A DNA stretch of 13,275 bases from assembly GCA_007124475.1 (NCBI GenBank), contig SLFB01000259.1, positions 1 to 13,275 on the forward strand, in the 5' to 3' direction. Position numbers and translations under genes: made by a program. Each line of letters starts with the position of its first letter. Within the stretch, counting starts at the first letter, position 1. Positions 6,676 to 13,275 of this stretch are shown here, one piece after another. The stretch comes from Vibrio sp. GTDB taxonomy: Bacteria; Pseudomonadota; Gammaproteobacteria; Enterobacterales; Vibrionaceae. The notes below the pieces were generated by a model, which worked only from the letters and a program-made list of their open reading frames with translations, searched no databases and was not told the origin of the DNA.

Positions 6676-6909
6676 TTAGGGGATTTTGGGGTAGAATGTC
6701 GGCGCTGTTGAGCTTTTGTTATGCTTTTGGTTGTCAATCAGGGCAATAAATTCAAACTTGTATCCACCAAACAAAGGATAATTAAGTTTTTTTGAGAGAT
6801 GATCCTCTAAACGGTTCAATAGCGATAACTTTCTATAACTAAGCTGCCACCTAGCATCCCGACACTGTTGTTTTTGTGTTTGATTTCGGCCATCACTCGC
6901 CAGCCATTG
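6676..6909 (-). pseudogene. Start-less open stretch, possible gene relic or dispersed repeat
   Basis: Read on the - strand this is 77 sense codons between a TGA (6910-6912) and a TAA (6676-6678) with no ATG or GTG; the first TTG is at codon 31. Its C-terminal part reads coherently (RLEDHLSKKLNYPLFGG, then FIALIDNQ). A second frame upstream (about 6816-6923) is also open for 35 codons. I recognise no family. It could be the tail of a decayed gene or a fragment of a repeat that happens to stay open. Confidence 0.25.
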
Positions 6910-6988
6910 TCAACAAAGCCAACTTAACACTCTGTTATTTCCGCAAATGATGGAAGTGCGTGGTGGTCAGAGACAATAGTGACGATTA

Positions 6989-7013
6989 ATACTTGAGTGT
7001 TTTACTCGGGTAT
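6989..7013. promoter_or_regulatory. IscR type 1-like operator in front of sufB
   Basis: The 25-base site consists of ATACTTGAGT, GTTTT and ACTCGGGTAT. Against the IscR type 1 consensus (ATASYYGACT, RWWWY, AGTCRRSTAT) it agrees at 23 of 25 positions. The two mismatches are symmetric: GACT/AGTC has become GAGT/ACTC, keeping the palindrome. It covers the -35 box and spacer of the sufB promoter, so an Rrf2-family regulator would repress here, probably in its Fe-S-loaded form as IscR does at its own promoter. The regulator gene is outside the window. Confidence 0.75.
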
Positions 7014-7021
7014 TGTATATT
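6993..7021 (+). promoter_or_regulatory. suf operon promoter
   Basis: TTGAGT (6993-6998) and TATATT (7016-7021) are 17 bases apart, a good sigma-70 arrangement. Transcription would start near 7028, giving a leader of about 92 bases before the sufB ATG and excluding the upstream in-frame codons as real starts. Confidence 0.7.
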
Positions 7022-7119
7022 TGGCCCCATATGATTATCGGCTGCCTACTATCTTAACAAGCATTGAATTTCTCTCATTGCTGAAGCAGCGAATAACGAC
7101 ATCAACGAGAACCGAAGTT

Positions 7120-8556
7120 ATGACTGAACAAATTCATGAAGCGCTATCCCGTAAATATGAGGCAGGCTTCGTCTCTGATATTGAATCTGAAACTTTCGCC
7201 AAGGGCTTAGACGAAAGCGTGATCCGTCGTATCTCTGCCATGAAAAATGAGCCAGAGTGGATGTTAGAATGGCGTTTAAAAGCTTATCACAATTGGTTAG
7301 CGATGGAGGAGCCTGAATGGGCTCACGTTCAGTACCCGAAAATTGATTATCAGGACGTTTCTTATTACTCATCTCCAAAAAGCATGAAAGATAAACCTAA
7401 ATCATTAGATGAGGTTGATCCTGAATTACTACGGGTTTATGAAAAACTCGGCATTCCATTGTACGAACAAGAAATGCTAGCGGGTGTTGCCGTTGATGTG
7501 GTGTTTGACTCAGTGTCTGTCGTTACCACTTTCCGTGAAAAGCTAAAAGAAGCTGGGGTTATTTTCTGCCCAATTTCCGAAGCAATACAAGAGTACCCTG
7601 AGCTGGTCAAAAAATATCTAGGCTCGGTAGTGCCTCGTTCAGATAACTATTTTGCGGCACTAAACAGTGCTGTCTTTACCGATGGCTCATTCGTTTACAT
7701 TCCTAAAGGGGTGCGCTGCCCGATGGAATTATCGACGTATTTCCGAATTAATGAGCAAAACACCGGCCAATTTGAACGCACTTTGATCATTGCTGATGAA
7801 GGCAGCTATGTTAGCTACCTTGAAGGTTGTACCGCTCCTCAACGTGATGAAAACCAACTACATGCTGCTGTGGTGGAGTTGGTTGCTATGGATGATGCCC
7901 AGATTAAGTACTCAACGGTACAAAACTGGTATCCAGGTGATGAAGAAGGTAAAGGTGGTATTTATAACTTCGTGACTAAGCGTGGTATTTGCCATACCAA
8001 TGCGAAAATCTCGTGGACACAAGTGGAAACGGGCTCATCGGTGACTTGGAAATACCCGAGTTGTATCTTAAAAGGTGACAACAGTGTGGGTGAATTTTAT
8101 TCCGTTGCCTTAACACGCAACCGCCAGCAAGCGGATACGGGCACCAAGATGATCCACTTAGGGAAAAATACTCGTTCAACCATTATCTCGAAGGGGATCA
8201 GTGCTGGTCAAAGTAACAATGCTTACCGTGGTTTGGTGCATATGGGACCTAAAGCCGATGGTGCGCGTAACTTTACCGAATGTGATTCTTTGTTAATCGG
8301 TGATCGTTGTGGTGCACACACCTTCCCATATATTGAAAGTCGTAACCCGACTGCCAAAGTTGAGCATGAAGCGACAACCTCTAAAGTGAGTGATGAACAG
8401 TTATTTTTATGCCAACAACGCGGTTTAGATACAGAAAAAGCGGTATCAATGATCGTCAATGGTTTCTGTAAAGAAGTATTTAAAGAGTTGCCGATGGAGT
8501 TTGCCGTGGAAGCCGGTAAGCTGCTTGAAATTAGTCTGGAAGGCTCAGTAGGATAA
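7120..8556 (+). CDS. sufB: Fe-S cluster scaffold subunit SufB
   Basis: SufB is the core scaffold of the SufBC2D complex on which clusters are built from SufE-delivered sulphur. ATG 7120 gives 478 residues, near the usual 470-495. The frame stays open upstream to 6997, but that part overlaps the promoter and is not expected to be translated; the Shine-Dalgarno before 7120 is weak (GAGA). Family blocks are present: NEPEWMLEWRLKAY (45-58), PKGVRCPMELSTYFRIN, QFERTLIIADEGSYVSYLEGC, KYSTVQNWYPGD, WKYPSCILKGDNSVGEFYS, and NFTECDSLLIG with C388, the counterpart of E. coli Cys405 needed for cluster formation. Unlike E. coli SufB there is no N-terminal cysteine cluster after YYSSP. The C-terminal EFAVEAGKLLEISLEGSVG is intact. 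First gene of the suf operon, 7 bases before sufC. Confidence 0.96.
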   Translation: MTEQIHEALSRKYEAGFVSDIESETFAKGLDESVIRRISAMKNEPEWMLEWRLKAYHNWLAMEEPEWAHVQYPKIDYQDVSYYSSPKSMKDKPKSLDEVDPELLRVYEKLGIPLYEQEMLAGVAVDVVFDSVSVVTTFREKLKEAGVIFCPISEAIQEYPELVKKYLGSVVPRSDNYFAALNSAVFTDGSFVYIPKGVRCPMELSTYFRINEQNTGQFERTLIIADEGSYVSYLEGCTAPQRDENQLHAAVVELVAMDDAQIKYSTVQNWYPGDEEGKGGIYNFVTKRGICHTNAKISWTQVETGSSVTWKYPSCILKGDNSVGEFYSVALTRNRQQADTGTKMIHLGKNTRSTIISKGISAGQSNNAYRGLVHMGPKADGARNFTECDSLLIGDRCGAHTFPYIESRNPTAKVEHEATTSKVSDEQLFLCQQRGLDTEKAVSMIVNGFCKEVFKELPMEFAVEAGKLLEISLEGSVG

Positions 8557-8563
8557 TAATTAG

Positions 8564-9325
8564 ATGTTAAATATTAAAAATTTACACGCTCGTGTGGAGC
8601 AAAAAGAGATCTTAAAAGGGTTAAATATTGAGATCAAACCCGGTGAAGTCCATGCCATTATGGGGCCTAACGGTGCTGGTAAAAGTACTTTAGGTTATGT
8701 GCTTTCTGGTCGCGATGGTTATGAAGTAACGGGTGGCGAAGCCATGTTCCATGGTGAAAATTTATTGGAAATGGATGTTGAAGAGCGTGCTCGACATGGT
8801 TTATTCCTCGCTTTTCAGTACCCGGTAGAAATTCCTGGTGTCAGCAACATGGAATTTATGAAAGAGTCAGTGAATGCTATGCGTGCCCATCGCGGCCAAG
8901 AGCCACTGACAGCGGCTGAGTTTTTGAAAAAAGCCAAAGAAGCCAGCAAGCAGGTTCAGTTGCCACTTGATTTCCTGAAGCGAGGGGTGAATGAAGGCTT
9001 CTCCGGTGGTGAGAAAAAACGCAATGAAATCATGCAAATGATTTTATTAGAGCCAAGCTTATGTATCTTAGATGAATCAGATTCAGGGCTGGATGTTGAT
9101 GCGTTACAAGTGGTTGCTAACGGCGTGAACAGTCAGCGTAGTGCTGAGCGCAGCTTTGTGGTTATCACTCACTATCAACGTTTATTGGACTACATTGAGC
9201 CAGATTTTGTGCATATTCTTGCTAACGGCCAAATTGTAAAAAGCGGTGATGCTTCATTAGCGCAAGAAATTGAGCAACACGGTTATGCTTTCCTTGGACT
9301 TGAAGATCACGAGGGGGATGAGTGA
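8564..9325 (+). CDS. sufC: SUF system ATPase SufC
   Basis: The cytosolic ABC-type ATPase of SufBC2D; its dimerisation reshapes SufB-SufD to expose the cluster assembly site. It is a stand-alone ABC domain of 253 residues, the normal size. Walker A is GPNGAGKST (34-42), the Q-loop glutamine is Q85 (AFQYP), the signature is FSGGEKKRNEI (146-156), Walker B is LCILDESDSGLD (166-177) with E171, and the switch histidine is H203 (ITHYQ). AGGAT about 9 bases before the ATG serves as ribosome site. Its TGA stop overlaps the sufD ATG by one base. Confidence 0.97.
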   Translation: MLNIKNLHARVEQKEILKGLNIEIKPGEVHAIMGPNGAGKSTLGYVLSGRDGYEVTGGEAMFHGENLLEMDVEERARHGLFLAFQYPVEIPGVSNMEFMKESVNAMRAHRGQEPLTAAEFLKKAKEASKQVQLPLDFLKRGVNEGFSGGEKKRNEIMQMILLEPSLCILDESDSGLDVDALQVVANGVNSQRSAERSFVVITHYQRLLDYIEPDFVHILANGQIVKSGDASLAQEIEQHGYAFLGLEDHEGDE

Positions 9326-10584
9326 TGAGTCAATGGCTTCAGCAAGTGATAGACCGTGGCTCACAAACCAATGATTGGCTGAGCCCGGTTCGTCAACAAG
9401 CGCTTAATGCTCTGCGTCAAACCCGCTGGCCGACTCGACGCACTGAAGCTTGGCGTTATACATCACTTTCTTGTTTAGAACAGCTAGAACTGTCGCCTGC
9501 GTCAAGTCAGGCAGCGTTAAATCTAGCCTCGATCTCGGGTCTTGAGACCATCGATTTAGTGTTTGTTGATGGCCAGTTACAGACAGATTTAACGGCACTG
9601 AATGTGCCACAAGGTGTCAGTATTTATAGCGCTGAAAGTTTGCCTGCTGCTGAGCAAGCTGCCGCTATCGACCGTTTTTCTCAGGTCAAGCCACAGCACC
9701 ATTTGTTTGGCATGGTCAATGACTTACTTGCTGATAATGTGCTGTTTATTGATGTTGCAGCCGAGTGCCGTTGTACTACTCCAGTTCGAATCGTGCACCA
9801 CAATAACCCGGGTTATGAAGCTCACTATCGCGTGCAAGTTAGCCTTGGTCAGCGTAGTAAATTAACGTTGATTGAGCACACTCAAGGTGCTGGTGAGAAT
9901 CTACGAACTGATTTTGCGGAATATTTACTTGATGATCATGCTGAGCTAGAGCATTACCAATTTTTAATGAATAGTCCACAAGCTCTGTATTTTGGTGGTG
10001 CCCATTTCTCGTTAAGTGACCATGCTCAGCTAAATAGCACGGTGATTGGCTTTGGTAGCCAACTGTCACGCTTGGATGTGGATATGATCCATAATGGTGA
10101 GCATGCTGAAGCGAAAATGAATGCCGTTTATCTATTGGGTGAATCTGAGCATTTTGATCTACACAGTACGATTGAGCATGCGAAACCAAATGGTACTAGT
10201 GAAGAAAATGTGCGCGGTATTGTTGGTGATAAAGCAACGGCGGTATTTAATGGCCGTATTCACATCCATCGTGATGCGCAAAAGACCCTTGCTGAGCTTA
10301 ATAACCGTAATCTATTGCTTTCACGTCGTGGTCAGATCAACACTAAGCCAGAATTAGAAATTTACGCTGACGATGTGAAATGTGCACATGGTGCAACCGT
10401 GGCTGAAATTGAAGAAGAAGCGCTGTATTATTTGATGTCACGTGGTATCAGTCGCTCGCAGGCATTAGTGATGCTCAATGTTGGTTTTATCCAAGAATTG
10501 ATTAACCAAATGCCAAACCAAGCGCTGGCTGAATGGTTAGCACCGATATTGAGTGCTCGTTTTAAAGAGATGGAGGTAAGATAA
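9325..10584 (+). CDS. sufD: Fe-S cluster scaffold subunit SufD
   Basis: Partner of SufB in the SufBC2D scaffold, a beta-helix protein that also supports iron entry. ATG 9325, which overlaps the sufC stop (TGATG), is chosen over GTG 9322 because GAGGGGG at 9311-9317 is then 7 bases away; this gives 419 residues against 423 in E. coli. The N-terminal RWPTRRTEAWRYTSL and C-terminal LLSRRGQINTKPELEIYADDVKCAHGATVAEIEEEALYYLMSRGIS are typical of the family. C353 and H355 in KCAHGAT correspond to E. coli Cys358 and the essential His360 at the SufB interface. The stop overlaps the sufS start (TAATG), so the whole core appears translationally coupled. Confidence 0.96.
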   Translation: MSQWLQQVIDRGSQTNDWLSPVRQQALNALRQTRWPTRRTEAWRYTSLSCLEQLELSPASSQAALNLASISGLETIDLVFVDGQLQTDLTALNVPQGVSIYSAESLPAAEQAAAIDRFSQVKPQHHLFGMVNDLLADNVLFIDVAAECRCTTPVRIVHHNNPGYEAHYRVQVSLGQRSKLTLIEHTQGAGENLRTDFAEYLLDDHAELEHYQFLMNSPQALYFGGAHFSLSDHAQLNSTVIGFGSQLSRLDVDMIHNGEHAEAKMNAVYLLGESEHFDLHSTIEHAKPNGTSEENVRGIVGDKATAVFNGRIHIHRDAQKTLAELNNRNLLLSRRGQINTKPELEIYADDVKCAHGATVAEIEEEALYYLMSRGISRSQALVMLNVGFIQELINQMPNQALAEWLAPILSARFKEMEVR

Positions 10585-11813
10585 TGAACCACACCTCGCC
10601 ATTCGATGTGGCTGCAGTTAGAGCGCAATTTCCGATTCTTGATCAACATGTTGATGGTAAGCCACTGGTTTACCTCGACAATGCTGCGACTACGCAGAAA
10701 CCGATGGCGGTTATTGAAGCCATTACCGATTATTACACTCAGTGTAATTCCAACGTGCACCGTGGTGTTCATCGTCTGGCTGATCAAGCCACACAACGTT
10801 TTGAACACTCTCGTGATGTTATCGCTAATTTTATTCATGCTTTTGATCGCAGTGAAGTGATTTGGACTAGCGGCACCACAGAGTCAATTAATATTGTGGC
10901 TCATGGTGTGGCCCAGCGTTTACAGCCGGGAGATCAAGTTTTAGTCACAGAAATGGAGCATCATGCTAATTTGGTTACCTGGCAACAGGCTTGTCTGAAA
11001 AGCGGAGCTCAATTAGTGGTTGCACCGATCCAAGACAACGGTGAGCTAAACGTGGAGCAGTTTGCATCATTGCTTAACGCATCAACCAAATTCGTTGCGA
11101 TCCCACATGTTTCTAATGCGCTTGGTACCATAAACCCGATTCAGGCCTTAACGGCACAAGCGAAAGAAGTGGGCGCGCTGGTCTTAATTGATGGCGCGCA
11201 AGGCATTGCTCATGGCGGTGTTAACGTTGCTGAGATTGGCTGTGATTTTTACGCTTTCTCTGGGCATAAGGTCTTTGGTCCAACAGGGGTCGGTGTACTT
11301 TGGGGTAAAGCTCAAGTACTGCAAGATTGGCCAGTCTGGCAAACCGGTGGTGAGATGATTGCCAAGGTGACTTACCAAGAGGCCACCTGGGGTACTTTAC
11401 CGTATCGATTAGAAGCAGGAACGCCAAACATCGCTGGTGTTATTGGTTTAGCCGCAGCAATTAATTGGTTTAGCCAATTTGACTCTGCCGAGGTACAGGC
11501 TCACGAACATGCTTTGATGGAGCGAGCATTGCAGCACGCTAGTGAACTAGAGGGTTTCCAATTAATTGGTAATGCGAGCGAGAAAATTGGTGTCGTCAGC
11601 TTTTTACTTGAGGGATGTCATCCGGCTGATATTGGTTTTATCCTAGATAAGCAAGGTATTGCGATTCGTACCGGTGATCATTGTGCGCAGCCTTTAATGC
11701 GTCGTTTGGGTATTCCTGGTACTGCGAGAGCGTCATTTTCTATTTATAATACGCTAGAAGATGTCGATGCACTCTTTATTGCACTTAAAAAAGCTCAGCA
11801 AATGTTAGTTTAA
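10584..11813 (+). CDS. sufS: Cysteine desulfurase SufS
   Basis: A PLP enzyme that converts cysteine to alanine and holds the sulphur as a persulfide for transfer to SufE. At 409 residues it has the type II desulfurase layout: VYLDNAATTQKP near the N-terminus, NVHRGVH, SGTTESINIVAHG, EMEHHANLVTW, DGAQGIAHG, and SGHKVFGPTG with the PLP lysine K229. RTGDHCAQPLMRRLGIPGTARASF carries the catalytic cysteine C367 (E. coli Lys226 and Cys364). GGAGG at 10572-10576 is an excellent ribosome site. The encoded SufE partner is at the end of the operon, consistent with a type II enzyme that depends on SufE. NifS/IscS identity is unlikely given these motifs and the neighbours. Confidence 0.96.
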   Translation: MNHTSPFDVAAVRAQFPILDQHVDGKPLVYLDNAATTQKPMAVIEAITDYYTQCNSNVHRGVHRLADQATQRFEHSRDVIANFIHAFDRSEVIWTSGTTESINIVAHGVAQRLQPGDQVLVTEMEHHANLVTWQQACLKSGAQLVVAPIQDNGELNVEQFASLLNASTKFVAIPHVSNALGTINPIQALTAQAKEVGALVLIDGAQGIAHGGVNVAEIGCDFYAFSGHKVFGPTGVGVLWGKAQVLQDWPVWQTGGEMIAKVTYQEATWGTLPYRLEAGTPNIAGVIGLAAAINWFSQFDSAEVQAHEHALMERALQHASELEGFQLIGNASEKIGVVSFLLEGCHPADIGFILDKQGIAIRTGDHCAQPLMRRLGIPGTARASFSIYNTLEDVDALFIALKKAQQMLV

Positions 11814-11823
11814 GGTAAATTAT

Positions 11824-12189
11824 ATGCAGGTAGAAACTTATACTCCTGAAGTGTCGAATCAAGCAGTGCTGACATTAACTGACAGTGCTGTTCGTCATTT
11901 TGAAGCCAAATTAGCCAAGCAACCTGATCACGTCGTGCGTGTGTCGATCAAAACCAGTGGTTGTAACGGTTATGCTTATGTTCTAGAGCTCCAGCAGCAG
12001 ACTCCTGACACCGATCTTACGCTACAGATAACGGATAGATTAACGGTTAAAATTGCTCAAGATGCTATCCCAATGTTACAAGGTTCAGAAATGGATTATG
12101 TAAAAGAGGGCCTAAACGGTGTGTTGAAGTTTAATAATCCAAACGTCGTCGGTGAGTGTGGCTGTGGAGAAAGCTTTAATGTCAGCTAA
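11824..12189 (+). CDS. sufA: A-type Fe-S carrier (SufA/IscA family)
   Basis: A small A-type carrier that receives clusters from SufBCD and passes them to apoproteins. In 121 residues the three ligand cysteines are present: C47 in SGCNGYAYVLEL and C112, C114 in GECGCGESF, the family C-x64-C-x-C pattern. The intervening VKEGLNGVLKFNNPNVVGECGCGESF is typical. TAAGGT at 11811-11816, overlapping the sufS stop, is the ribosome site 7 bases before the ATG. The name SufA follows from the operon; on sequence alone it could equally be called an IscA/HesB family protein. Confidence 0.9.
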   Translation: MQVETYTPEVSNQAVLTLTDSAVRHFEAKLAKQPDHVVRVSIKTSGCNGYAYVLELQQQTPDTDLTLQITDRLTVKIAQDAIPMLQGSEMDYVKEGLNGVLKFNNPNVVGECGCGESFNVS

Positions 12190-12234
12190 GCTCGCTTTTA
12201 TTTGCGCCGAATATTTGTTCACTAGGGTTAAGCA

Positions 12235-12768
12235 ATGACACAGAGAATTGTTAACCTAGAACGCGATTGCATGGTAAGACGAGTACCGACCGGTGACCAG
12301 CAGCTACTGAAGCAAGGTGAATTTGTCACGATTACCCAAGACTTAGGTGGTAATTACACCATCACATGGCGCGGTAATATGTATCGGGTTGATGGTACTG
12401 ATGCTGATGCCATTGGCCGTGAGCCTCTTAAGCTTGAATTTGCTACACCGGTTGATAATAAGATTGATAAAACGCAGGTATATCAAGCCCTAGAGACGGT
12501 GTACGATCCGGAAATTCCAGTCAATCTATTATCACTAGGTTTGATTTATGAAGTAGCGATTGATCAAGGTTTGCAGCAGGTACAGATTAATATGACTTTA
12601 ACCGCCCCAGGTTGTGGCATGGGGCCTGTACTTGTCGGTGACGTAGAACATAGAGTTGGTATGGTGCCAAATGTACAGCAAGTAAAGGTTAATTTGGTGT
12701 TTGAGCCACCTTGGTCACGTGAAATGATGAGTGAAGAAGCTCAACTCGAAACCGGACTGTTTTTTTAA
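12235..12768 (+). CDS. sufT: Fe-S maturation factor SufT (long form, DUF59/MIP18 domain)
   Basis: An accessory protein for Fe-S protein maturation, related to the eukaryotic CIA factor MIP18. At 177 residues it is the long SufT form: an N-terminal domain (about 1-70) with RDCMVRRVPTG (10-20) and a beta-rich GGNYTITWRGNMYRVDG (38-54), then the DUF59 domain with VYDPEIPVNLLSLGLIYEV (89-107) and TLTAPGCGMGPVLVGDVEHRV (121-141). C127 is the conserved domain cysteine, and the C-terminal FEPPWSREMMSEEA is typical. AGGG at 12224-12227 precedes the ATG by 7 bases. It follows sufA after 45 bases, and the gap to sufE is 86 bases. Confidence 0.93.
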   Translation: MTQRIVNLERDCMVRRVPTGDQQLLKQGEFVTITQDLGGNYTITWRGNMYRVDGTDADAIGREPLKLEFATPVDNKIDKTQVYQALETVYDPEIPVNLLSLGLIYEVAIDQGLQQVQINMTLTAPGCGMGPVLVGDVEHRVGMVPNVQQVKVNLVFEPPWSREMMSEEAQLETGLFF

Positions 12769-12772
12769 TTCT

Positions 12773-12797
12773 CGGTTCTACGGGTGCCGTAGAACCG
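12773..12797 (+). terminator. Strong hairpin between sufT and sufE, without T run
   Basis: CGGTTCTACGG (12773-12783) pairs perfectly with CCGTAGAACCG (12787-12797) across GTG, an 11-bp GC-rich stem. No T run follows on the + strand; the T run is before it, inside the end of sufT. It is therefore more likely an RNA stability or partial termination element that sets sufE levels than a full terminator. Type is uncertain. Confidence 0.4.
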
Positions 12798-12798
12798 T

Positions 12799-12827
12799 TA
12801 CGACACCTCAATCCAGTCGATGTCGTA
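12799..12827. repeat. Second hairpin between sufT and sufE
   Basis: TACGACA (12799-12805) and TGTCGTA (12821-12827) are perfect inverted 7-mers with a 15-base loop, starting one base after the preceding hairpin. It ends 27 bases before the sufE ATG, close to its ribosome site. As DNA it could also be an operator; no matching regulator motif is recognised. Confidence 0.4.
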
Positions 12828-12854
12828 TCAATTCGTAAGGATATAGAGCCTAAA

Positions 12855-13265
12855 ATGAACTTACCAAGTTACCAAGAAATCATCGAAGATTTGGCTTTTT
12901 TTGATGATTGGGAGCAGCGCTACCAATACATTATCGATTTAGGCAAGGCATTAACCCCATTTGATGAGCATCAAAAGCGAGATGAAGATCTAGTACCTGG
13001 CTGTCAGAGTCAAGTATGGCTGCATACCGAAGTAGAACAGGGGCGTTTACAGCTTTTTGCCTATAGTGATGCCATTATTGTTAACGGGTTACTCGCGGTT
13101 GTTTTAGCCGCTTACCATAATAAAACGGCAGATGAAATTTTGACGTTTGATATCGACAGTTACTTTAAAGAATTGGACTTAGAGCGCCATATTAGCCCAA
13201 CACGGGGTAATGGATTAAGAGCCATTGTGGGTAAAATTCAGCAATTAGCACGTCAACAACAGTAA
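12855..13265 (+). CDS. sufE: Sulphur acceptor SufE
   Basis: SufE takes the persulfide from SufS, stimulates its turnover and hands sulphur to SufB. It is 136 residues long (E. coli 138) with the family pattern: FDDWEQRYQYIIDLGK (16-31), VPGCQSQVWLH (47-57) with the acceptor cysteine C50 (E. coli Cys51), SDAIIVNGLLAVVLAAYHNKTADEIL (71-96) and the C-terminal HISPTRGNGLRAIVGKIQQLA. The ribosome site is weak (AGAG 6 bases before the ATG, or AAGGA 13 bases before). As last gene of the operon, behind two hairpins, it may be expressed differently from the rest. The CsdE paralogue is the alternative name, but the operon favours SufE. Confidence 0.95.
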   Translation: MNLPSYQEIIEDLAFFDDWEQRYQYIIDLGKALTPFDEHQKRDEDLVPGCQSQVWLHTEVEQGRLQLFAYSDAIIVNGLLAVVLAAYHNKTADEILTFDIDSYFKELDLERHISPTRGNGLRAIVGKIQQLARQQQ

Positions 13266-13275
13266 TCAATAATAT

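Larger units (their letters stand above)
6456..6988. other. Spacer between lemA and the suf operon without a convincing gene
   Basis: About 530 bases separate the ERIC-like element from the sufB promoter. I see no ORF with a good start and ribosome site, no tRNA and no transposase. It contains the hairpin at 6519-6541 and the start-less open stretch at 6676-6909, both listed separately. Codon phase is repeatedly broken, as expected for decayed sequence. Confidence 0.6.

Noticed and set aside
6670..6690. Possible IscR type 2 site (A...CC..A, then T..GG with the right spacing)
   Set aside because: The right half lacks the expected A before GG and the final T, it lies about 430 bases before sufB, and it overlaps the suspected repeat relic. 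A chance match is likely.
6721..6795. 24-codon + strand ORF starting at an ATG (MLLVVNQGNKFK...)
   Set aside because: No Shine-Dalgarno, very short, and antisense to the open relic on the other strand.
6997..7119. In-frame N-terminal extension of SufB by 41 codons
   Set aside because: It overlaps the -35, -10 and operator sequences of the suf promoter and has no similarity to SufB N-termini; ATG 7120 gives the normal length.
9839..10189. 116-codon - strand ORF inside sufD
   Set aside because: His- and Gln-rich composition is typical of an antisense frame, and SufD is strongly conserved on the + strand.
10428..10838. 136-codon - strand ORF across the sufD-sufS junction
   Set aside because: It overlaps two conserved coding regions and has no recognisable domain or ribosome site.

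Overview
The base composition (moderate to low GC by eye), the gene families and the ERIC-type repeats suggest a gammaproteobacterium, most likely a member of the Vibrionaceae such as Vibrio or Photobacterium. This is inference from content; there is no rRNA or other taxonomic marker in the window.

Left part (1-3750), mostly + strand: arfA, whose coding region contains an intrinsic-terminator hairpin, so its main message should lack a stop codon; a near-complete ERIC/IRU element (516-643); a DUF1826 gene whose promoter is covered by a textbook Zur (zinc-uptake regulator) box; and a methyl-accepting chemotaxis protein. The chemotaxis gene runs convergently into a YggL-like (DUF469) gene on the - strand.

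Middle (3753-6304), - strand: a lemA gene and an M48 membrane metallopeptidase gene, overlapping by one base and almost certainly co-translated. The peptidase carries a long C-terminal extension ending in a TerB-like helical domain. A second, decayed ERIC-like copy in the opposite orientation (6338-6455) sits just upstream of lemA.

Spacer (6456-6988): more than 500 bases with no convincing gene. It holds a hairpin followed by a T run, and a 77-codon - strand open stretch without ATG or GTG that looks like a relic or part of a dispersed repeat.

Right part (6989-13265), + strand: a complete SUF iron-sulphur assembly operon in the order sufB-sufC-sufD-sufS-sufA-sufT-sufE. SufS with SufE mobilises sulphur from cysteine, SufBCD is the ATP-driven scaffold, the SufA-type protein is a cluster carrier and SufT is an accessory maturation factor. 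Most junctions are overlapping or a few bases apart; sufT and sufE each follow a longer gap, and the sufT-sufE gap contains two consecutive hairpins. The promoter in front of sufB is covered by a 25-bp near-palindrome that matches the IscR type 1 operator except for a symmetric C/G swap in both half-sites. This implies feedback control by an Rrf2-family Fe-S sensor encoded elsewhere. I see no CRISPR array, tRNA, rRNA, phage or intact transposase. The window reads as ordinary chromosome with several informative regulatory details rather than a new multi-gene system.
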